NCBI GenBank assembly: GCA_963921425.1
Contig: OY992832.1
Span: forward strand, 31,701,475-31,765,474
DNA length: 64,000 nt
From: Dryas octopetala
Taxonomy: Eukaryota > Streptophyta > Magnoliopsida > Rosales > Rosaceae
Direction: 5' to 3'
A program made the position numbers and the translations under genes. Numbering within the stretch: position 1 is the first letter of the stretch; each line of letters starts with the position of its first letter. The notes under the pieces were generated by a model that worked only from the letters and a program-made list of their open reading frames with translations, made no database searches and was not told the origin of the DNA. Shown here piece after piece: positions 56,836 through 64,000 of the stretch.

Positions 56836-57700
56836 TAGAAAGAACTACTACAAATAAGTTTTTCTTGAAAGAACTTGCAAAGAAACTAATGAAGTTGATG
56901 CTACAAGATATCCAGCAACACATGATAATTCAGAATAACTCAACAGAAGTCCACAGATAGCTAGCTATCCAAGAACAGTTATTCCAGGTTATTAATAATC
57001 CTAGACCAGAGGTTATAGTAGTCACATACAAGTCTCCAAGATGCATTCATCAGACACAACAAAAATGCACTTGTGACCAGACAGAAACACAGTTTAACGT
57101 AGCAGCAGCTAGACTGAACATGCAAGATTTTAGAGAATGGACATTCTGATTTGAACATGGAACTGTTAGTGAGAACATTCAAGTCACACCACGAGTCTCG
57201 ATGAATTATGGTTTTCTTGATCAGATGCATATTAGAAGGAACTATCATGCAAAATCTCTACCAAAGAAACTTAGAGGATTGATACAGATATTACTACATC
57301 AATGGTGAACAATCCTTGTAGATTTTAACAGTATTCCTCTAGCATGATTTTTAGACAATATACATGAAGATCCAGCAATACACAAGATTATTATTACTCA
57401 GACGAACTTCTCAGAATGTGTATAACCTCCACTTTTATATTTTACTAGACTCAGTTTGAAGTACCTTGAAGCCTATAGAGGAGAACATATTGCACAACAT
57501 GATAAGTATGATGATAGACAACTCAACATTGTCTGTCAAACCTCTACTATGAACATCTACACAAGAACACGTGTAAAGACAATTCCTTCAACACCCATTC
57601 TCTATACGAGTAATCACACAGAAGAAGTCTTTCTTGACTACATCAACAAGATAAATACAACTGTAGAAGTAGATGAAGAAGATGCCAGAAGGTAAGATAA
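56836..57700 (+). pseudogene. Downstream viral frame, part 2
   Basis: This continues the frame interrupted by the CACTA element, with AT-rich codon use like the rest of the viral copy. The last open stretch is 57456-57695. Stops occur near 56958, 57149, 57306, 57343 and 57424. Function unknown. Confidence 0.45.
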
Positions 57701-57749
57701 CTTGTACAAAACTTATCATCGGAACAAATAAAGTCAAAGCTTCCAATTT

Positions 57750-60235
57750 CATAAAAAGACAAGCAAGAGCATATATGTCCAAGTGGATGTTATGGAATTA
57801 AAAAACTGACCTGAGAGGAAAAGACCAATTAAATTATAGGAATCAAAATAATACATGGGGTGAGAGGATATGATTTTGAATTGAATGCCATAGCAAATTC
57901 TGGCGTGGGTCATGCTTACACCAAGCATAGTAAATATATAAATTTATATATTATGCCCATCAAAATTCATTCAACGTCACATGAGTGGGGTCCACAGAGG
58001 TCATCATCCACGTCATGTAATTGTAGGGGTCCACCAATTCAATTCAACCACCTACACTCTTTGTTTGATAATTAGTTGATTGATAATTTGATTTTGATAT
58101 AGAAAGAAAAAACAACATTGGCGTTGGCGTTGGCATTCATTGTCATCATCATCAACAACAAGTTATTATCTCTAATCAATTAAGATTTTGTCCTTATCTC
58201 TATTCTCTAGTGGTGGTGACTAAATAAAGGAAGTTTCCAAAGAGAAATGGGTCCCAGATGATGTGTAAAACAAAAAATTAATAATTGTCTGAATTCAGCT
58301 GCAAAATGCAAATCTTTTATCTTTAGTAGTAGCTTTTGTATATGGGAAGTGTTTGGAATTATCCCTTACTTTCTGCCTGCCAAGCCAAGAATAAAGGCCA
58401 AAAGTTTCAAAAGCAACCAACCAAACAAGCGGTGCTTGGTGCGGGTGGGATTAGATCAGCTTGCTTCTTTATAGTTTATACCAAGGAAATAAGACAATGA
58501 CATGTGAAATAATAATATAATAATAGTAATGAAATTAAGGTATGTTTGACGCTGCTTTTAGAAGTTTTTAATAACGCTTTCAAATGATCAAAAGTATTCT
58601 TAATTACTAGCGTTTAATAGAAACAATAAAAGTACTTTTTGTACTAGAAGTATTTTTTAGTGGGTTGATATGTGTTTCTAATGAAATTTTATGAAAATGC
58701 TTCCTACACAAAAACACACAACCAGACCCTAAAAGTTTGCTGCATTAGCCATTCACTTATGCATCTTTGAAGGTTGAAGCAACTCAGCAAGAAATATAGA
58801 TATACTAAATACATACATAGATAATTGTATTGAATAGTAACTGCCGCCCACCGGGTCCAGTGGGCCAACCTCTTTTCAAAAGACATTTTGGATATTGCCT
58901 TCGCCTTTCTTTTACTCTCTCTTTAAAATTACTTTGAAGGACAAGTCACCATTTCAAGCTTTGTCAGTTGGTCAGTTGGTCTAATGTCTAAAGACTAAAC
59001 AAAACCATGTACATGTAGTGGCCTTTGGGGAAGTGGGTGGAAGTTGGAGCCCTGGAAGGCAATGCCTGTTCGCTAAAAAAAACCTTCTGAATGATAAGAA
59101 AGTTATGAGTCCATTACATGAAAGTTTGAAAGTTTTATTACATAGTTTACACCATGCGACTAGTTTACCTTTAACCAATTTGTCTATTCACTACCACTGG
59201 GTAAATCCCTATCCCCCTCACTTCTGAATTTTCTTATAAAGAAAAAACTTTCGGTTTTTTATTTATTTTTTTATTTATTTATTTAAGAAATATTCACAAA
59301 TCTTAGGCCCCAAAAATATATCCATAAGCAGCTTCACCAATTACCAACAAATTTGAAAGTCTGCTTGAAGCAGTTCTGATCCAAATCATATGGAAGCCAC
59401 TCGTGGAATTTTCACCTATAAAATATTAGTATTTAACTCTACAAAACCTAATCTGTACTGTTGATATTATATTTTGCAATCACATACGTAGTTTTCTTTA
59501 AACAAAGTGAATGAAACATGTTAAATTTATTTATGCACACAATTAATTACAAGCGAAACAATAATATTTTCCCAAAACTTTGTCCCCTTAAAAATCCACC
59601 CTTATTCTCCTTCGGGTGTCTGTCTGAGCTTGCGCATACTTAAGTTTTAACACCGCATGCAATTTCCACTTTGAACATCCATAACCATAATACACACCTT
59701 CTCTCCCCCCTCCCTCCCCAACCCCTCTTCCCAAAGAACCCAAAAAAAGTTCCATAAGACAATGGCACAACTCCATTACCAGAACTTTTATTTTACAAAC
59801 GAAAAGAATTGAAACTAAGACCTACCACTTCCCCACCAACATTAATGCCATTTGAGCTAGAGCTCTTTGGCCCCATAACCAGAAGTTGATATCTATTAGA
59901 AATGATAGTTGCTCAAAAAATACATACAAACTACAGTAACTACCATTTTCACACATAACAGCACTACTGTTCCTTGTTTAATGCCTCAATTGTTGTCATA
60001 CTAGAGACTCCCAAACTATACAAGACCCAAAAATCAACTGCCCTAATCATGTAGAATAATCCACAAGCTCCAGAGAATAAACATTTTATTCTTTAAACCA
60101 AAGTCCCATTCAAAAGACCGAGTAAAGTTCCCAATATTCTTGCACGAAACAAGCCCTACTGAGCTGGTCATTGCCCCCCACCTCCCTCCCTGCTTTAAAA
60201 GTAAAAGAAGATTCAATAATCAATTAAAGAGCTCA
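57750..60235. other. Intergenic, no gene supported
   Basis: AT-rich sequence without recognisable domains, element ends or RNA genes. Confidence 0.5.
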
Positions 60236-60542
60236 CTACACATATTGCAACAGCTCATTATCTGTCCAGAATCCTGCTGTAGGCAGCAGTCCTGTGAAGG
60301 GAACAATCAGTTGTAACATTCCCTGCTTAGCTGCTTTACCTATCTTTGCCTCACTTTCTGCCCTATAATCTTCTGCAGTTTTGTAATGTAAATCCCTCTA
60401 CACCCTTATTTGTCTCCTCCACGAAGAGTAGACAAATGCTCAAAAATTTTATAAACTATTCTCTATATATAATGACAGCATCTTACCACTGTCAAAGTCT
60501 GACTGATCTACACTAAAAGTGATGTTTTCCTTATTGGAAGGT
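60236..60542 (-). pseudogene. C-terminal coding fragment, two exons, unrecognised
   Basis: The last exon (60236-60372) follows TTACAAAACTGCAG and encodes 44 residues ending LIVPFTGLLPTAGFWTDNEL then LQYV and TAG. The exon before it (about 60487-60542) ends GACAGTG|GTAAGATG and encodes DIPSNKENITFSVDQSDFDS; the phases join correctly. The smooth composition and clean junctions look like real coding sequence. No upstream exon or start was found in the 700 bases before the next gene, so it may be a truncated paralog or I may have missed small exons. Confidence 0.45.
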
Positions 60543-61244
60543 ATGTCCTCCACAGATCCCAATCACTAAACCATATCAAGAACCAGACATCTTACTACAA
60601 GGCTCTTAAGTTTAAAGATTCAATTCCAGTTTCGCAATAATCATCAATTCAAAGCTATCGTGAAAGAGCAAAAAATGTGAAGAATCATATTCCCAGAGCA
60701 GTATATGCTGTTTGCGGACAATATATATAGAGAAAAGGGAGGAGAAAGGGAATGCAAGGGGTCCTAATTTCTAAAGGATCTGGTGTGCATACAATGGTTG
60801 AAAGAAAAGCACACACCGGAGTATTTCTTAAGCAATACTCACATAAAAGGGAGACAAAGCTCTGGAAACTACATACTAAGTTTGACCCAATTAACTATGA
60901 ATCCACTGAGAGTGCTGCTAAGCTAAGCTATAAGCTAACAGATAATGCAAAAAGAACGAAGTCAATAATTAGAACCAAGTCTCGAAGAAGCATGAGAAAA
61001 GCACTAACAAAACCACATTGTTGAGAGCTAACACCACAAAACAAAATATTCGATTACTTGCATAGAATTTCAGAATGAGGAGCTCATAACAACATTTTAT
61101 TATCAGTTGAATGACATTTTTCACACCTAAATCACAGCATTGACTTGGAATCCACAAACCCATCAATAAATTCAGAGCACAAAAAAGGGAACAATCTGAT
61201 TATTAAAAAAAACCCTAAAACAGTGAGATTGATTCGATTTGATT

Positions 61245-61659
61245 TCATTTCTTGTAACGGGCTACCTCATCATCGTTGGGGAAAAAGCCCATGATGCGAC
61301 CAGCCGAGTTCTGGTAAGCGTACATGAACCCGCCCATCACCCCAATCAGACCTCCGGTCACCATTGACGGCCCTTTAATCCCTGGCTTAATCCCTATAAT
61401 TATTGCACAAATTAAATTAAATAAAAATCGTTTACAAAATTACTACTTTATTTGAAAAAAACAAAAACAAGAAATAGAAAAAGGGTGTGAGAGTGAGAGA
61501 GAGACCGGAGAGGTAGCCTACGGTGACAGACACGCCGGTGATGGTGGCGAAGCGGAGGTAGTCGAGGGTGCTGAAGTTGCCGACCACTTTGGTGAATGGA
61601 GGGTTCCGATCTAAGACCGGGTACTCTGGCTTCTCCGACGCTGTGATGTCTGTGTTCAT
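61245..61659 (-). CDS. Mitochondrial complex I accessory subunit, NADH-ubiquinone oxidoreductase 20.9 kDa-type, 100 aa
   Basis: Exons 61506-61659 and 61245-61393 join in phase (CTCTCCG|GTCTC, AATTATAG|GGATT) to a 303-base frame ending TGA. It begins MNTDITASEKPEYPVLDRNP, then FTKVVGNFSTLDYLRF. Hydrophobic stretches at about 36-53 (ATITGVSVTVGYLSG) and 62-81 (MVTGGLIGVMGGFMYAYQ) suggest two membrane segments, followed by NSAGRIMGFFPNDDEVARYK. It closely resembles the Arabidopsis At4g16450-type protein (from memory), an integral inner-membrane subunit of complex I. The gene looks intact. Confidence 0.93.
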
Positions 61660-61769
61660 CTTCTTCTCGTCAAAACGACGCCGTCACTCTCTGTCCAATG
61701 GAGCTTAGCTCAGGTCTCTGTGTACTGGCTCGAAATCGCTCACTGGATACAGTCATACAGATGATGACT

Positions 61770-61825
61770 ATCGTGTGGGCTTTTGTTCAGGTTTTGGGCC
61801 CTCTAAATATTGGGCTTGCTTTAGC
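61770..61825 (-). promoter_or_regulatory. Site II cluster upstream of the complex I gene
   Basis: GTGGGCTTTT (about 61775), TTGGGCCCTC (about 61794) and TTGGGCTTGC (about 61809) are site II (TGGGCY) elements, typical of nuclear genes for mitochondrial proteins. They lie 110-160 bases upstream of the start codon. Confidence 0.6.
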
Positions 61826-61981
61826 TGAGAGTTTGCAAAACGGAATTAGAATGCCCAAATGGAAGGTTCGTCCTAGTTACCATGGGCCACTTAATGAACC
61901 AACTCATCAAGGAACCCACTTATGTGTTTTGAAGACTTGTTTCTTTTGATACTGGCATGACGCATCTATAGATTTAGGTAT

Positions 61982-62392
61982 GGACAATGCTTGGGTCACC
62001 CTTGGGGTACTTGCAAGTCACCCCACTCCCTAACAATGTTTGTTCGGCAATGCAGACTTAGAATCAGAACCGTTCATTTTTCAGATTACCTATTAAAGAT
62101 CATCTTTATAAAAAATCAACTCAATCGGAAATCATTTGGTTATATAGTGTTATCGAATAAATAGAATAATGGACGGTTTGGTTAAGAACCACTCTTTAAA
62201 TACAAACTGTCCATTTATTTCATTTATTCGATAACAGTTATATAATCAAACGATATCTGATTAAGTTGATTTTTTACAGAGATGATCTTTAATAGGTAAT
62301 CTGAAAAATGAACGGTTCTGATCCTAAGCCTGCATTACCGAACAAGCATTTTTGGGAGTGCGGTGTATATGGAGGTGACCCAAGTATTGTCC
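61982..62392. mobile_element. Palindromic MITE (about 411 bp)
   Basis: The arms GGACAATGCTTGGGTCACC and (inverted) GGACAATACTTGGGTCACC continue inward with GAACCGTTCATTTTTCAGAT and its complement. The core resembles that of 44637-45036 though the ends differ. The TSD is not certain. Confidence 0.85.
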
Positions 62393-62399
62393 TATACGT

Positions 62400-63019
62400 A
62401 TTATAATTATATAGGGACAATTAGATTCTGAGCCCTAATAGATGAATACTTGGTCTAAAGGGCAAAATACTTTCAATTTCCAAACAAGGGTAAAAGCCCC
62501 ACTCCATCATATAAAACCAGACACATGAATCTACAAAGCAACAACATAATAGGACAAAAAAGCAGTTGCAACCCTACAAATGCAACATGCATCTCATGCA
62601 CTAACATAGATAGATGTGTACAATGAGTTGGGCCGGTCTGAATCTGGCACATGCAAGACCTGTTTAAAGTCGGCCCAGAGCACGTGTCAGGGAGCCAATG
62701 TCTTTATATTTAAAGGGTAAAAGGGCTTATAGTTAAATTTTCATAAAAATTTAATAATTAATCTTTGTTAATTAAAAGTTAAAATTAAGCAACTTAATAT
62801 TTTGAGGGCAAAATAGTAAAATAAAAAAAATAAAAAAAAAACTCACACCCTCATTTTTTAGCAATCCACTTTCCCTTAGCATTCATTTTTTAGGAAAAAT
62901 AAACTCTTACTTAAAAAAATCAATTAAAGGTATAACAAAGTTCTTAAAAAAAAAAGGTATAAAAAAGTCAATGGCATGCGCCTACTTACAGATACTGTAC
63001 GTCATTTAATTAAGTCATT
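62400..63019. other. Intergenic, no gene seen
   Basis: A short GTACAATGAGTTGGGCCGGTC stretch near 62617 resembles the ends of the hAT element at 17060, probably a fragment. Confidence 0.4.
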
Positions 63020-63432
63020 GATTATAGGAAGGAGGAAAAATTATTGGGTATAACTTATATACCACTACGTGGTATAACCAAACTAACGTGTAAGGGTATT
63101 GTTGGACAACATGTTTATATTTGCAGTATATCGGTTATACAGAATAATTTCTCTTAAATGAGATTGCCCCTATAATTATGTAAGTACTCATAATTTCCTA
63201 TGCCTGATTAGTTAACTATTTAACTTTATATTTTCTACTAGTAATCAACAAATTATTTAGTATAATCGATACATTACCACGTAGTATAACCAACATATGT
63301 ATTATAATATGTGTGAATATACTATATCCTACAAATATAAACATGTACGTTGTCCAACAATACCCTTACACGGGGATTGGTTACACCATGTGCCGGTATA
63401 TTGGTTATACTCAATAACTTTTCCTTATAATC
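63020..63432. mobile_element. Palindromic MITE (about 413 bp)
   Basis: The left arm GATTATAGG...TTATTGGGTATAAC pairs with the inverted right arm GATTATAAGG...TTATTGAGTATAACC. AAGGGTATTGTTGGACAAC and its complement lie further in. There is no coding capacity; the TSD was not defined. Confidence 0.8.
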
Positions 63433-64000
63433 ACTATATATAGGAATTAACCCAATGAAATAGTACACTAATATCTCTCATTATATCTCTTACTCTCTCA
63501 CTTTCCTCTTCATTTACAAGACATTACCCACACGACAAAGTCCATGCTCCGGCTCCTATAAGGTTAGATTAGCTTTTCAATTTGTCTGACATAGTTCTAT
63601 TCATTTTCACACATTCCCTTCATATGTTTGCTGGTTTCAATATATTCACAATTATAATAACATGAAGTTCATAAAACTGTAGGTTTATAAACGTTTAAGG
63701 CACTTGAAGGCTGAAACAATATAATTGAGAGAGTAAATATTATAGCTTAAGCCTAAAATAAAATTACAAACACCGAAAGTTAACAAATAAATCATCTTTG
63801 TTGATAAAAAAAAAGTTGTTTGGCTGATGGATCGGCCAAACTTCCAATCAATCGGTGGAACAATGTCTTGGCTTAGTATCTAATATGAAATAGGAAGGCG
63901 ATTTTCGCACTCCCATTTTTTCTAGTTGCCTTTTATTATTTTGACTTTTAATATAATTGCTAATTTACAATTGTTGGATAGCCCAGTTAGAAGAGCTGTA
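63433..64000 (+). other. Possible promoter and leader of a gene beyond the right edge
   Basis: A TATA-like CTATATATAGG (63435-63445) is followed by a CT-rich stretch typical of plant leaders (63470-63520) and a possible donor CTATAAG|GTTAGA near 63562. No coding exon is visible before the window ends. Confidence 0.25.

Larger units (their letters stand above)
45300..57700 (+). mobile_element. Endogenous caulimovirid (pararetrovirus) copy, interrupted by three transposons
   Basis: About 7.7 kb of virus-like sequence remains after removing inserts 46519-47480, 51360-53250 and 54964-56832. In order it has a plant-type promoter, a tRNA-Met primer site (46063), small upstream frames, a movement-protein-like region, a capsid-type region with CCHC knuckle, protease/reverse transcriptase/RNase H, and a further downstream frame. 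No integrase or LTRs are seen, which separates it from LTR retrotransposons. The layout recalls caulimovirids with an extra 3' gene, such as tungro- or florendovirus types, but the genus is not settled. Stops and frameshifts in every region mean it is a fossil. Outer junctions are approximate. Confidence 0.82.

Noticed and set aside
1-64000. CRISPR arrays, bacterial operons, riboswitches
   Set aside because: The introns, transposons and gene families are those of a plant nuclear genome; the tandem repeats seen are minisatellites or decayed arrays without CRISPR spacing.

Overview
The window is nuclear DNA from a flowering plant, most likely a eudicot. The evidence is GT-AG introns, TATA boxes, telo-box and site II promoter elements, plant-type protein families (WNK kinase, PAT1-branch GRAS, the plant complex I 20.9 kDa-type subunit) and plant transposon families. 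Intergenic DNA is AT-rich and packed with nested transposable elements. I cannot fix the family from sequence alone.

Genes. All the clear host genes lie on the minus strand. They are: a WNK kinase running off the left edge (1-470); a non-coding snoRNA host gene (about 8.9-10.5 kb) with two C/D snoRNAs predicted to guide 5.8S and 25S rRNA methylation; a five-exon Pumilio/PUF gene (11330-13395, 522 aa); a four-exon STPR-type basic protein gene (15456-16486, 247 aa); a PAT1-branch GRAS regulator close to SCL13 (29183-30817, 544 aa) with a 2.1-kb leader intron and a uORF; an unrecognised C-terminal coding fragment (60236-60542); and a two-exon complex I accessory subunit (61245-61659, 100 aa). 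Several are spliced, and reading frame is preserved across the exons I joined.

Transposons. Many elements can be delimited to the base by target-site duplications (TSDs). They include a complete 364-bp TRIM retroelement with identical LTRs (2309-2672); a decayed Pong-like Harbinger element (4926 to about 8.6 kb); a copia fragment; hAT and Mutator miniature elements in and around a tandem array (17.0-22.5 kb); a probable 6-kb hAT nest (22509-28541); a Tourist-type MITE whose empty site survives in a nearby duplicated segment (37226-37904); and a TTF-type hAT transposon (39953-43504) nested inside a long-TIR element that carries a broken inositol-phosphate kinase (ITPK) fragment (39534-44617).

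Virus-derived locus. About 45.3-57.7 kb is a decayed endogenous caulimovirid (pararetrovirus). It is interrupted by two Mutator-like elements and one CACTA element, each with its own TSD. Without those insertions the viral part is about 7.7 kb, close to a full genome. It keeps promoter-like sequence, a tRNA-Met primer site, a movement-protein-like region, a CCHC zinc knuckle, reverse transcriptase and RNase H regions and a downstream ORF, all with stops and frameshifts.

The right end (61.7-64 kb) holds two palindromic MITEs and no clear gene.
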